Below the pieces are notes generated by a model. It made no database searches. It was not told the origin of the DNA and saw nothing but the letters and a program-made list of their open reading frames with translations. Below are positions 15,780-29,380 of a DNA stretch of 64,000 nt, piece after piece (position 1 is the first letter of the stretch; every line of letters starts with the position of its first letter). Position numbers and translations under genes: made by a program. This DNA is from Hirudinaria manillensis (Eukaryota > Annelida > Clitellata > Hirudinida > Hirudinidae): NCBI GenBank assembly GCA_034509925.1, contig CM067527.1, forward strand, positions 7,812,501 to 7,876,500, in the 5' to 3' direction.

Positions 15780-16156
15780 ACTAGTGGTGCCCATCCACGC
15801 GTTGCTGTGGCTCAATCTGCTTAATTTTATAAGAAAGAAGTTTTCTAATATGTTTATTTTTACAATTTCACAAATTTGCGTGAGGGTTACGATAGTTTGA
15901 GCTTTTTAATGTCTCGCTAAAGTTTATTTACATAGATCAGGCCGTGATGTTATCGTCCCTGGCAACATGGCCGGATTTTCGAAAAAAAAAGCGTATTTTT
16001 ACATGATGTAGTTGTGGCACATATATGAAACCTATATACAAACACTCCCCTGATCGAGCACTATGTTGTGTCAAAATTTCAAAGCAATTGGTCAAGTACT
16101 TTCAGAGAACATTTGCATGTTACAAACACACATTGCATTTTTATTTATATAGATTG
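15780..16156 (+). mobile_element. 3' tail of a dispersed RTE-like non-LTR retrotransposon or derived SINE
   Basis: Starts actagtggtgccc with a GCGTTGCTGTGGC motif and ends with an ATTGGTCAAGTACTTTCAGAG segment, ACAAACACACATTGC and a terminal TATATAGAT. This start and end resemble a common type of RTE-like 3' tail in invertebrate genomes. No coding part is present. Naming rests on recall of the pattern; a repeat library search would settle it. Confidence 0.5.
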
Positions 16157-17389
16157 AATTTCATTGGAATGTTGTAAATTAAAAATTTTTTGTGGATGAA
16201 TATAATTAACTTATTATAATGGATTTTCAAGCAAGCTTCCTTGAAATATATCATAATAACATATTATTAAGAGAAATACTAAAATAATACTAATTACTTG
16301 ATAAAACATTACTAACAATTTATCAGAAATTTTTTGGTTATAACAATAAAAGTTTATTTAGAAATTTTCCAGGATTTTTATCCTGTCATGTCATCCATTT
16401 TTCTGCCATCCATCCTCATAGCTCGGAAGATAATGAAATTAAATTGGAATTACTGTTTTTATTACACCGCGTGTATTTAAATAAATTGAATTAATATTTT
16501 AGTAAAATAATTAATTACTAAAATAATGAAATTATTCTTACAAGCCGAATCTCCCAGGTCTTAATATATTTTCTTTTTCATTCTCTTTTATTTTCATCAC
16601 TGAAAGAAATATTTCGCCAAAAATTAGAAAAAGAATTTGCAAAAAAATAATAATAATTTTGTTTATTTAAAGTATAATTCCGTGAAATTGTCCTCATTAA
16701 TATTTTATTGAAGTTTCTCCACAAGGAATAAAACACAGCAAATTGAATCGTCCGTAACATGGCGATGATGAGGAAAAAGAAAACTTTTTTATTTGAAATT
16801 TAATTCATTTTTTCGAAAAAATATCCAATTTAACATAATTTAATTATTAAATAATCGCTTTTTAAATAATTTGTTTCAAAACAATTTTCTAATATATTAT
16901 AATATTTACAAACATTTTATTACAATAATTATTACTATAATAATTAGCGTTGTATTTTAAAGATATTATTGATAAAATTCGTTGAATATAAAAACTCGAT
17001 TTTTCATCTAATTATAAAATTCACATGGACGCAAAAAAAAAATCCGCCATTTTTATTTAAACCTCCTTGGCGCCATCACTCTTTCTTCCTCCGATCGTCT
17101 GCTCAAAAATTCTGGCGGGAAGTGACAAGTTATGACTTTGTTCCAGGGATGAGGCATTCAAAATCTCACAGGAACCAGAAACCCGTTCATCAGCATGTGC
17201 CCGTAACAGGACATTATTAACATCCTACTTATTATTGCATCATAATTTATTCACTTATTGCTGATTATAATAATTTATTCACATTTTATATTCCATAGGA
17301 TATTCACGAACGATGACAACCTCGTCATTATCATTAATGTTATTCATATTGATTTACATATTACAATAACTGATTATCTCAGTTGATAA
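16157..17389. other. AT-rich non-coding stretch
   Basis: No gene supported. A G+C-richer patch at 17045-17160 holds TTGGCGCCATC and TGGCGGGAAGTGAC (E2F/ETS-like), inside a short open frame (16969-17220) that has no recognisable domain. Confidence 0.5.

Positions 17390-17433
<44 letters not shown>
17390..17433. repeat. (AAT)n microsatellite
   Basis: About 14 AAT units. No retroelement fragment abuts this one. Confidence 0.95.
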
Positions 17434-17435
<2 letters not shown>

Positions 17436-19818
17436 TCATCACCTGCAGCTACCTCTCCTCAACCTTTGGCAAGGTCATTTTGTTCTCCAACTTTACTCAC
17501 TTTGATGAAAGTATTTAAACAATCAATTATAACGATATTCTGCTATCAACTATTATTATCAGAGACATCGTGTCTATCACTATCATTATCTTCATGATCA
17601 CCATCGTCGTCATCTTCATCGTCCTACAAATCACTGCTCAGTTTTCATCAAGAAATACTTGCATCATGAGTCATCTTTCTGATTGAGTACTTTCTAATAA
17701 CAGGCGCCCTAGCCGGTATAATAACATATAATAATATTCATCATGACCTGCTATTATCGTCTGCTTACTGTCGTCATCATCATTATCACCATCAATTTGT
17801 CGTCATCATCATCAACATCATCATCATCGGCAATTCATATCTCTTCGGCCATCTTGGATCGACGCCATTATTGATCCTGTGATAATAAGTAGAAGTCAGT
17901 CTTGCGTGGTTTTCCTTATGGGGAATAGTCGGCAGTCTTGATGATAGTCAGATGATGATGATGATGACGATGATGATGACGACGACGACGATGTCGTCGA
18001 TGGTAATGCTGGAGAGGAATAGATGAGGAGGAGGAGGAGGAGAATGATGGCTCAATTGTTGTTGTTGAGAGTTTCAATTGTCTTTAATAATGAGATTTCA
18101 CAAATTTGTAATCTTCAAATTTCTTCACTTGCTGTGCCTGACCTTAAATGGTGGAAAGTGCCGCGAAACAATTCAAATGCATTTTTTTACCGTAGGTGTT
18201 CGAAAAGTTGGAATTATTTAAAAAATTAAAAGTGCATTCAGCTTCAAATTGGTTCATTTAGTTTCAGTTTCAGAGAATTCCTAGAAGATTCTCTTGAAAA
18301 TAGCTCCATCGCCATGAAAGGAAGCGGATATGACGTGAAAATCTCTGAGAAAAAAAAATGTCTTTGAGCTTCCTATTCTGGTGTTTGTTGTCAGTCAACT
18401 AACAGCCACCCACTCATTCATCTAACTAACCAGCCTCAGTCCATCCATCTCTCCATCCATCCGTCCGACCATCCGTCCATCCATCGTATGGATACGTCCA
18501 CCAATAAATCTGCTCATGTGGCCCATTTCCACCTGGATCCATTAGGGCAGAGGATGTTTTTGAGATTTCAAGTTCTAATCGCAAAAAGTTAAACCGCAGA
18601 AAGAATTTTGAAAGATTTCAATTCGATACATGACTATAACTATAACGCATGTAATTATCTATGCACAGACAGTCATTAAATATTTAACCCTTGATTTTAG
18701 AAAATTTAATTTTTAATTGTAAAGTAAACATTATTTCGTTAATTAAATTGCTTAATTTTTCGATTATTTCTTTTTAATTTTAATAAGTTTCTTCATCAAC
18801 TCTTTCTTAAACTTTGTTCCCTATTTCCTTTGACTCAGTTTTGGTCCTTTTTTTGTTCTCACGTTTTGTTCGAACAATAATGCCCACATGCCCACTCAAC
18901 TTCACCTCTTCTTGGCAGTTTGCTCGGTCCATCGTCTCGACCATCAATTCATCCACTCATTCATTTTTTTCGTTCATCCGTCACTCCACCAATCTGCAGT
19001 CAAACTTCAACTTTTCGCAATCTCTCAAATCACCATCCGCTCATTAACCATCTGTCCATCCATCCATATATATCCACGGTAACACCGGTTTCACAACCCC
19101 AATGTCCATCCATCCGTCCATTCATCCATCCATCCGTCCGCCCATTCTCACGGTTTTCTTGGCGAGAGAGATCTCAAAGTGTTTTTTAAGTGCTAATGAC
19201 ACGCGGTCATATTGCCTCCTCTCGAGAACAGACGAAGCAGTAAATTGATCCTGAAGGTCCCCACGCATGGGGCGTCACAACTTGGCCCTCGTTTGTCGGC
19301 CCACTGCGAACCAATCAGAACTTCGATTCCACGCAGTGATTGTGAACGGTGTTGCTTGATGTTTTATCTTTTCTGGCATTTTAATAGTATTTGTTATATT
19401 TTTCTTTTCAATTTTAAATCTTTTACTTTCAAGGGCTGTTGGAGTTTTTTTTTTTTAGGTCTTAAAGGTTATTAGGCCTTTATCTGAAATGAAGTCAAAA
19501 TAACAACGAAATTATTAATAAATCAATATTTCTTAATGTTTAACATTTAATCACATGAAATTAGAACAATGTACAATCACACTGTCAGCACTTTCAGTGT
19601 CATTTGGAAAACATTCTAAACCATTCGATTTCATAAAAGAACGAATTATTGTGACATAATAATATGACATAATCGCGTCCACGGTTTTTAAATAATTTTT
19701 TTTTATAAAAAATGTTTTCAAAGCAACACTCACATATTAATGAAACTCTTTCTTCTTAACATCAAAAGATGAAACTTTCGAGAAACATAAAGATGGCGTG
19801 AGACTAGGCAGCGAGAAA
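17434..19818. other. non-coding stretch with GAT/ATC clusters
   Basis: ATC/GAT patches (17570-17630, 17770-17830, 17950-18000), CCATCC fragments (18435-18485, 18930-19140) and AT-rich sequence. No gene was recognised. Confidence 0.5.
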
Positions 19819-20701
19819 GTGAGTGAGTGAGTGAGTGAGTGAGTGAGTGAGTGAGTGAGTGAGTGAGTGAGTGAGTGAGTGAGTGAGTGAGTGAGTGAGT
19901 GAGTGAGTGAGTGAGTGAGTGAGTGAGTGAGTGAGTGAGTGAGTGAGTGAGTGAGTGAGTGAGTGAGTGAGTGAGTGAGTGAGTGAGTGAGTGAGTGAGT
20001 GAGTGAGTGAGTGAGTGAGTGAGTGAGTGAGTGAGTGAGTGAGTGAGTGAGTGAGTGAGTGAGTGAGTGAGTGAGTGAGTGAGTGAGTGAGTGAGTGAGT
20101 GAGTGAGTGAGTGAGTGAGTGAGTGAGTGAGTGAGTGAGTGAGTGAGTGAGTGAGTGAGTGAGTGAGTGAGTGAGTGAGTGAGTGAGTGAGTGAGTGAGT
20201 GAGTGAGTGAGTGAGTGAGTGAGTGAGTGAGTGAGTGAGTGAGTGAGTGAGTGAGTGAGTGAGTGAGTGAGTGAGTGAGTGAGTGAGTGAGTGAGTGAGT
20301 GAGTGAGTGAGTGAGTGAGTGAGTGAGTGAGTGAGTGAGTGAGTGAGTGAGTGAGTGAGTGTGAGTGAGTGAGTGAGTGAGTGAGTGAGTGAGTGAGTGA
20401 GTGAGTGAGTGAGTGAGTGAGTGAGTGAGTGAGTGAGTGAGTGAGTGAGTGAGTGAGTGAGTGAGTGAGTGAGTGAGTGAGTGAGTGAGTGAGTGAGTGA
20501 GTGAGTGAGTGAGTGAGTGAGTGAGTGAGTGAGTGAGTGAGTGAGTGAGTGAGTGAGTGAGTGAGTGAGTGAGTGAGTGAGTGAGTGAGTGAGTGAGTGA
20601 GTGAGTGAGTGAGTGAGTGAGTGAGTGAGTGAGTGAGTGAGTGAGTGAGTGAGTGAGTGAGTGAGTGAGTGAGTGAGTGAGTGAGTGAGTGAGTGAGTGA
20701 T
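19819..20701. repeat. (GTGA)n tetranucleotide array, 883 bp
   Basis: About 220 near-perfect GTGA units. The only visible interruption is an extra GT near 20360, which shifts the phase once. Because four is not a multiple of three and there are no stops, all three minus-strand frames read Thr-His-Ser-Leu repeats; these are not genes. Confidence 0.99.
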
Positions 20702-22825
20702 GAAACAATGTGCTGGCTGAGTGAGCAAAGAAGGTGTTTTAATAACGTGTCAATCATGTGGACGTAGAGCATTTAATTTCAGCTTCAAGGAAGCGTTTCG
20801 CAAAGTGGTGACGCTTAGGAAAAAAAGAAGAATTCTAGATAAATATTATTTGCTTTCTTACTGTTAATATTTTATTATTTGAATTTGATTGCATCTTAAT
20901 AAAGTTATTATCCTTTAATAAAATACTCTTTAATTTGCTACAACTGGTGAATATATATCTTCTAGTTTGTATGCAATGCATGGATCATTTCATTCAATAC
21001 ATACAAGGCATCCATGCATGGATTGAATGGACGATCAAACGTCTGAGTCTCCATGGAGTCGTTAGGGTGAAGGTACATTTTGAAACACTACCATTGTTTG
21101 CTTTCAATTTCAAATAAGCACGTTGATGATGATGGTGATGGTGACGAAGACGATGATGATGATATTATTGTTGAAGGTGATGCAGAGGGCGTTGTTGTTT
21201 TTGAAATTGATGATAATACTTATGCTAATGTACAAAATGTCGTTACGAATTGATGATGTGATAATGACAAGGTCAGTGTTGATGACGACACGTGACCTAA
21301 TTGTCTCAGTATTTATGTATTTGTATTTAGCCAATCGTATCGAATATAATGGTGAAGTTCTGCAATGTGTAGTTCCTTTGTCCATGGGCGCTCTTCGATA
21401 CCCCAGTTACCGACTTGCCGTTACTTGACCAATTAATTAATATTTTGTAAATATTTACTAACTTAACCCATGCATTTATATCTTAACATTATCAAAGTGG
21501 TTACTAAAGAACTATTTGCGACAAGTTCATAGCACATGCTCAGCCTCTGCAAAGTCATCAACATTTTCGTCGTCATCAGTTGCTATTCCAAACCGTGATA
21601 GTACGACTAGGGTTAGCAGTGGAAGTTGTAATAATTTCTGGTAGAATTCTTTATTATAATAATTAATATTATTATCGACTTTATGGCGGCCAAATGGCTT
21701 CATAAAGCCAAAAATTCCTGCACCGCAACGCATTCTGCATCACCGTCGAATGACGTCATAAACGCCCCGGATGATTGACATGCGACGTCATCGTCGCCTG
21801 GCCACGCCCCTCTTCCACCCCATCCCCACCCAATGTCATCGTCGTCGTCGTCATCCTCGTGCCACCTCAAATGTCTCTCTGGCACCGATCATCATTAAAG
21901 GGTAGCACTGGTGATGCGAGGAAAAGTTTACATTTTATTGGCGTCCTATATTTGCCTCCATCAACGACTCCCCGTCGTCTTCATCGTCGTCGTCGTCACA
22001 GCTGGCAGCCATTGTTGCCATTATGATAATCATTATTCATGTTTGGAGTAATAATAATTTTTTTAAATTTAATTTTTATTATTATATGTTAGTGCTAATA
22101 TACAATTTGTTATTACTATATATAATAAATTAAGAATATACATTAATATATAAATATATTGTAAATAAAAAACTTTAATTATATTTTTACTTTCTAAAAA
22201 CTGATGTTATTGTGCTGGTTTAGAAATCGCCATTGCTATCTATAGGACTATTTATTTGGTCATTTTAATATTAATTAACCACTTCATAGTAATAAGAAAT
22301 ATGATTTTTTTTATATTTTTATGAGATAAACAATGATCAAAATCTAAAAATCCCTTGTTTTGTTAAAGTACGTTGTTAATACTTGTATATGAACCATGAC
22401 TTCATTTTATTGCATTTTACGAAGGTACAAAGGAAGTTCTGACTGAAAATGGGAGTCTGAAGCAAAGGACATATTGAAAGAATATTTGGAAAGAATATGA
22501 AGAAAGCATGTTAACCCAATACCTGATAATTAATATTCAACCTACTTATTATTACTATTACTTAAGCTTACTAACTACTTAATAACTTAAGCGCCAAGTT
22601 ACAAATATTTATGAGCCATTTGTTATCATTATCATTACTATTATTATTATCATCAATCAGAAATCATTTTTCTCGAAATCAACGAAGCGTGAATAAAGAC
22701 TCACGAAGCCATAAAAAAAAAAAACGATTGCAAAAATAAAACGATGCTTCGACCTCGATTTCTCAAGATCATGACCTCCGAAAAAAAGTCCAAAACGCCA
22801 CCCAATGAAAATCGCAGAAAGTTGG
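20702..22825. other. intergenic stretch downstream of IPK
   Basis: Contains GAT/GTC triplet patches (21125-21165, 21835-21855, 21965-22000) and a TGACGTCA palindrome at 21751-21758. No protein-coding feature is supported. The 3' UTR of the minus-strand IPK gene should lie just below 22826. Confidence 0.5.
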
Positions 22826-25399
22826 TCATGCGTCTATGAAGACAAGTTCAGTCATTAATTGGTCATCATTCAATTCGCCGGGGTCACAGAGGGCTCTCAG
22901 GGTTTCCCCCGCCGGACAGAAGAGCACTGAAATCGAACCCCTGGACTTTCTGGCAATGGAAATGGCTGCCCCAACTTTTCCCTTTATTCCGCCAGAAGCA
23001 TCTGGAACGAGTGATTTCATCTCCAGGCTCCTGAATGAATCATCATCCTTCGATACTTGCAACCTCCTGATTGGTTTGGACTCTTCGGATTAAAATATCG
23101 TTTAATAATTAAACATAAGAAACAAACTCGTAAAATATTTAAAATACACCTAAAATATTTTTGGAAATAATATTTTTCAGGATGTTTGACCTAATGGTCT
23201 AATGAAGTAGTAATTTATGTAATATTAAGGCTGTGTAATATTTCAAAAAATTAATAAACATATTAATTATTAACAATTATTTATAAATATAAATAAATAG
23301 GTAATAAATAATTAGGTAAATACTTAACAATGAAGTATTTTCATCATAATATTAAAGCCAAACATTATCTACATCAACTTGTAATGTAATGTTGTATTTG
23401 TATTTGCATTTACATGAATATTAATTAATTAATGCAAATGTTATTCTAACCAGGATGACCTGGCGGATGTGACAGTATACATCCGCAGTCCAAAGCAAAG
23501 ATCACCTTCCTTGGATGAAAAAGTTCACATAAAACCTGATTCGATGGAAGGGTGGAATAATAAATTAATTAATAACAAATCCTTTATTAATGAGCTACAA
23601 TAATTAGCAAATAATTCCTGTATTTCCAGTATTATTGGAAGAGAAACGTGTGATTAAATAAAAAGTATTGGTAATACGTATGTCGGTAACACCATATTCA
23701 TTTGTAAAAAATATAAATAGTGCATTAATTAAGTTCTTAATGATTAACAATCGTAATTTACCTCCATAACTGCATCGCTACTCAAAATACCACAGCCCTG
23801 TGCATCATCAAAGACCCAATCCCCGTGAAGAACAGGTAGAAATCCATTGTCCAACAACCTTTTAACTTCCCACGTTGAATGTTTGGAAACCTTACCTTTC
23901 AATGTTCTCCAATCTTCACATGTCTTTGTCAAATAGACGAATTAACGTGCATAAATGAATTAACAACTATTACAACTTTGCCAATTAAATTATTAAATTT
24001 ATAATCACGAAAACAAACAATGAAGAAGCCAACTAATTCTTGTTCTTACCGAAACAGTTACGGCGGGTACATTACATTTGAGGAATTCTTCAACTACTTG
24101 CCTGTTCAACTTCAAGATAAATTATAAAATAAATAAACTTTATTCGCTAATCCATTTCATGAGTTTACCTTTAGAACTGAGGACCTGATTTTTGCTAAAA
24201 CCAGAGGAATGTCTTTGTCACCTTCGTTGTAACCTGCATTAATTTTGTGTCTGGCGGCAAGATGGTGACCAAATGACCTGCTCAAATAAAATAATTTATT
24301 GATCGAATTGTTGAAGTTGGCTCGATATTCTATAGGCTAAAACAGGAATTGATTTAGATCTGAGACTTCCAAATAGATAGATCTTCTGTGCCAGATAGTT
24401 TTTGGAAGGTTCAGTAAAAGATTTTGGCAGGAAAATATCAAACATAGATTTCAATCACTTTATCATGGACTGGCATTTCTGGTTCACACCAAAGAACAAT
24501 TACATTTTTCTAGAGGTCGTCTAATAATAAGGTTTGTCGCTTGAGGGGGGAATTTGTGACGAACTGTCACGAATCTGGGTCCGAAATTTACGAGGACCTT
24601 TTATGGGAGTGTGAACTTTGTGACGAGGGCATAGCCAAAAATAGTCAAAAAAAGTGCTAATGCCACTTATTACCCCCTTCCCCTTTCTGCGGGAGAAAAC
24701 ATTTACCTGGTTTCGATCGATTGCTTAACGATTAACATTTAAATAATTCCTATATATTACTTACAACGAAATATGTTTGTATTGTCATAACTTCATTACG
24801 AAAAAAAAGAGGTTTTGTTGCCAAGACCTTTTAGTTAGCGTTTGGATTTCCAAACTTATGCTTATTGCTTTCTAATAAAGAACCCTGCTTTTTTTATAAT
24901 CGTTATCCTTTATTGAACTATTTTAAACCAATTCATCTAAGCGAAACAAAGTTTTAATGACAAATTTTCAGGAGAGACTCTAGCGAACGATTTTGAAAAT
25001 ATCTAACACATTAAAGACAGTATAGAAAAACATCGACAATAAATTGATTTGCGCAGTTAAGAGCTTGAAAAGGTTGCAGAAGTTCTCACAAAATGTAAAA
25101 AAAAACTTCGTTGTAAGTACAGGATAAGCCTCTAAGCCGCTAAGCAATGCGACTTTTTAAGTCTTGAAATTACTAATTTAAAGCTCTTTAGCATAATTAA
25201 AACTAATAAACTGATCAAGCATTTGTACAGACCCCACGCCATGGAGGACGATAAATTTCTTGCCAGACTTGAACGATTCGCTCAGAATGTTTACATTTTC
25301 TTCAATGGCCTCAGTTCGTGCTGTTTCTTCGATCGCTTTGTTAGTCAGTACACTCCCACCGAGTTTCACAATGAAGTCCACCATTTCGACCGAGCTCAT
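22826..25399 (-). CDS. IPK: isopentenyl phosphate kinase
   Basis: ATP-dependent kinase of the amino-acid-kinase fold that converts isopentenyl phosphate to isopentenyl diphosphate, feeding isoprenoid synthesis. Six exons (high to low): 25399-25233, 24277-24169, 24109-24050, 23923-23762, 23535-23451, 23055-22826. They join in frame to 270 residues, close to the family length. Visible motifs are FIVKLGGS near residue 10 (nucleotide-binding Gly-rich strand), VLHGVGSFGHHLAARH across the exon 1/2 join (the histidine-containing loop that binds the phosphorylated isoprenoid in this family), NEGDKDIPLVLAK, GFLPVLHGDWVFDD, ILSSDAVMEV, KVIFALDCGC and ASGGIKGKV near the C-terminus. The acceptor of the last exon (gcaag) was chosen because it keeps the phase; its pyrimidine tract is weak. 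The start is the Met at 25399; a second Met five codons later is possible. IPK is patchy in animals. Identification is firm from the motif series. Confidence 0.9.
24540..24625. repeat. possible dispersed-element fragment with a GTGAC/GTCAC inverted repeat
   Basis: In the first intron of IPK, TTGTGACGAACTGTCACGAA forms a short inverted repeat and TTTGTGACGAG recurs about 60 bp later. The patch is compositionally unlike the intron. No family was identified. Confidence 0.25.
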
Positions 25400-25830
25400 G
25401 CCAGTAACTAAATCGAACGCGTAATTACACTTTGCGACTAGCTGTGTATCGCGGGGTGTATCACGATCTCTAACCCCATTTTTGTTGAAAATGTTGACTA
25501 AAAACCATATTAACGCAACACTTTGTTGATTTTACTTAAATGGCTTTGCCAAACTCACGTGAAGCTACTATTTTTTTTAACATCATCATACGATGATGAC
25601 AAATTCAACCAAAAACGACAAATTCCCGGTCATTAAGGAATCGATTTGTGGTAAACTCTTCAATGTTATGTCTAGGAAATATCCAATACCAGCACAATGA
25701 TCCATATACCATCAATTTCGTTGTGACTGCAATCTTCTAGAAGCATAAATGCAAACATTGTGGCAACAAATTCTAAGATCTTTTAATAAAACACTGTTCA
25801 CTTATGTTAAACCCAAAGAATATCAATGAC

Positions 25831-27139
25831 CTATGTCATGAACTTAGATCTGACGTCATCGCCATCATTGAAATAGGCTTTCAAAACTTTATCGACTTGT
25901 GCAACAAAAGAAGGAAAACTGCTGTCACAGAGACAAAGACTTAAAACAGTTTCTAGTTGCTTCTCATTGAGTTGATCTGGTTGGGTAAGTTGTTGGTAAG
26001 CAAGTGGAAGTATGGCTTCCTCTTTTCCTGTAGCCAACTGCAAGAAAAAAGGGAAACCATCATAAGTTACACTTCAAGTGATTAATTCCCCGTGGATAAT
26101 CAGAATTACATTTGAAAGGTCTTACTTTGGACATAGTGCTGATTGGAATAACTCCACTGATATGGGAAACCAATTTGTTTCCCCTGTCACCAGTCTGTTA
26201 TAAAAGAATGATGTTTTACTATATCCATATTTCGTTTAACAGTATCCATATTTCAAGTGACTGTTTATATGATGTTAAATTCAAAAAATTTTGGTTTGAA
26301 AAAGATTCTCATCAAAAAAAAATTACTTCATTTGATTTGGAATTTTTGGCTATGTCTTTCACAGGAACATAAGTTATCAACACCTTGCAGCAATTTCGGC
26401 AATGCTCGGGACCCGTTGCAGAATCACTAGAAGCAAATTTGATCCTGAACTTGTGCATATGGGCCTTTTTGAGAATTAAAAAGAAATCAGTTGTCTGTTC
26501 TGTTCTGTTAACTACCAATCATCACTTACATATCTGTCTACTTTTAAAAGCATGAACTTCAAATAAATAAAATTTTAAGAAGCCTCATTTTTTAGAATTT
26601 TCCACAAACTTCCACTAATTTGAATTCCAGTTTTAAATGTAAACAGAATTTTCACAGACCTGGTACCTTACATGGATTTGTAAATTATCTTCATGGCAAA
26701 GGACTTGTACATGATCCTGGGCATTTGATAAGCAAACATTTTCCTGGAAAGATTAATGTTATGCAAAACATGTAGCAAATTCATTTTTATATGTTCTCTT
26801 GCAATAAGTCTTCATCACAATTATTTTGTAATTTCTATTTTGTAAGGGTCAATATATATTTTTTTTTGATCGGTAGAGTAATATTTCAAAGTAATTGTAT
26901 ATGAAAAAACCTGAACTGTTCTGTTAGAGCTAACAACGAGGTGATGACTGCTATATAAAATCAACCTGAGGTCTTCATTTGTCCCATCGATTTCCTTCAG
27001 ATAAATTAAGTGGCTAATCTTTTAGTTTACCAATATCGCGACTTGATAACTAATAAAATACCTTCAGGGCCCCCTTTTCATTCGAAGTTATTTTCCACAG
27101 CGCATATTTCTTCAATTTGTATTGAAACACGACGCTCAT
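25831..27139 (-). CDS. REC114: meiotic recombination protein REC114
   Basis: Nuclear meiosis protein that, with MEI4 and IHO1-type partners, promotes SPO11 double-strand breaks. Six exons (high to low): 27139-27062, 26994-26911, 26743-26672, 26464-26363, 26194-26126, 26037-25831. All junctions are phase 0 and give 203 residues, shorter than the roughly 260 of mammals. Residues 1 to about 115 form the expected PH-like beta domain: KKYALWKI, LRLILYSSHHLVVSSNRTVQ and HKFRIKFASSD, then the helix HCRNCCKVLITYV. The C-terminal exon has the conserved helical segment (LTQPDQLNEKQLETVL and PSFVAQVDKVLKAYF) that in family members binds MEI4. Its stop lies 432 bp from the IPK start on the same strand. 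Start at the first Met of exon 1; an in-frame upstream exon cannot be excluded. Identification rests on recognised family pattern over both conserved regions. Confidence 0.82.
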
Positions 27140-27789
27140 TTCGGGAAATGCGGGCAGACGACTTTCGGGCACAATATCGCAACAAAAGAATTTAATCAAA
27201 GAAAATGTTGACGTTAAGATCTTCTTTTTAAATAAAAAAAAAACTTAAAAATGAGACTACTTCGTTAATCTTCCGGAGTTAACAGGTGAACAACCCCAGA
27301 ACACAAAGTGCCAACAAATAAAAAATGTCATCTGAGCAGATCGTGCGGCAATGTCTCAATGTCAGTACACATAGAATAAACATGTGAAAGATGCTCTCTA
27401 CAGGTCCTTTAGATGTCAGACGCCGCTTGGCTCAAGACACGACACAAATATTACTCTTTAATTCAAAATAATTTAATTCCGTCACCACTTTAAAGAGGAG
27501 ATCGTAATAAGTAAAATTCATGATAATTTCAAAACCAAGTGCCATTGGTGAGAGCTTTAAAACAAGAAATAAATTGCACTGTCATAGGTCAGTTTCCAAG
27601 GCACATCTTTAAAGCAAGAAAAGGATTAATATAATGCAATAATAAAAGGAACCAAAATTGCAATTTGATAAAAAAAAATAAAACCAATTAGCAATGGCAT
27701 GGTAATAATTAAACCACCTTCAATTGAGTCTCAATCATAAATATGCTTTACTTTAAAAAAAAAGACAGAAAAAAAATTAACAATTCAGA

Positions 27790-29349
27790 TCACATTGCAA
27801 GGAGACCATCATCAATATCAACGTGATCACTAGCATTCTCAAGCAGGCCTTCTGATCTGCTTCTGTGACCTCTGTCATCCAAATAGCTATCTCTTTCTCT
27901 ATCACACCTACATACCAGGTCACAACCATCCTGGAGAAATAATGAAGTTATGAGTGTAAACACAGTGATACAGAATTTAATCAAATTAGTAATGTACAAA
28001 ATGTTACATTGCAAGATTATTCTTGCCATTATTCACGCCATAAAGTAATCTCTATCAATTTTTTCAGAATTTCTCACCGCTACTAGATTCCCAAGTTCTT
28101 GCCAGAATCTAATGTTGGGAATCTGGTCGACTCCTCTCGCTCCCCGAATGCAACGCTGGATGACAAAACCTCCGACAAGATAAATGGACAAAATGGAAAA
28201 GAACCTGCAGACATAAGACAATTTAAAAATGCTGAAATCTTGCTCTTCACTTCTCCATTCACAATTAATTTATGAGATCAGTTAAAACTTTTAATATAAA
28301 ACCTAAATCATAATTTAAATTTGTTAGAATTCAATATTATTTATACCTTTACATAATTGTTTAAAGGTTAAGGCAGACAGTGTCTAAATAGCTATGAAAT
28401 TTATTTCTTAATTAAATTAAAGGAAATGTTTCTTTCTATTGATAATTAAAACAGGGATAAACAAATCATAATTTAATGTCTAGAAAATATGTTGGAGAAT
28501 AAGATAAATTTTGAAAACCTATAAAGGTTTTAAAATGGATTAAAACCATGACCTATAGTGACCAGATCAAACCATTGCATCAATTGTTTCAAGCACATTT
28601 AGAAAGAATAAGCAAGAAGTTTCAAGACACTCACAGGATGCAAAGGATCGACCCGGCACTGAGGTACGAGATCGGAGCTTCGGGAGGTGCACAGACGGAA
28701 GCATCTTCCATATGGAAGAGATAGAAGCAGTCATCGGGTTTGCCATTGTTCTCCTTGACGAACTTCATCTCTGCTGGCTGCAGTGGATGACAGTTTTAAG
28801 TAAGTAAGAGTTCAGAAGAGACAAACATCAGCAGGATGCATCATTAATAATAAATTACCATTTGGTCATTGACATTTCTATAGGATAAGTCAGTTAGTAA
28901 TTATAATGATGGTTAGCATATTCATCTTCCACTTACAAATGCATTTAATCAAATGCAATGCAAGAAATTTGTTCAGGTATGTTTATGACCACTAATTGTA
29001 AATGAAAGTGAATTATTATTCAGAGCGAATGAGTATTCAATGACATTTTGAATTCAGGACATCATAAAGTCAAGACTCATCTATTTATTTCCTCAGAGAA
29101 AACTTTAATAAATCACCATTAAAGGCATTAAAGGTACATAAAAAAGTTTGAAATATAAGTCATTACCCGAGGGGCACCTTGATCACAAGTGATCAATATC
29201 GTGACCTTTCTCTGTGACTCCCCACAGATCTGCGAATAATTGCCTCCTCCCTCATAACGCAACATCACCCAATTGGCTGCACAAAATAAATTTTAATTTG
29301 AGCAATAAACCAATAAATACTTTCACAAGTAAGTAGCTACAACAACAAC

Positions 29350-29380
<31 letters not shown>

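Noticed and set aside
19730-20772. Three overlapping minus-strand frames of 320-332 residues reading THSL repeats
   Set aside because: They are stop-free only because the GTGA repeat lacks stops in all three minus frames. No start context or unique sequence.
26112-26372. 86-residue plus-strand frame over REC114 exons
   Set aside because: Antisense to exons 4 and 5 of REC114, which are phase-consistent and family-like.
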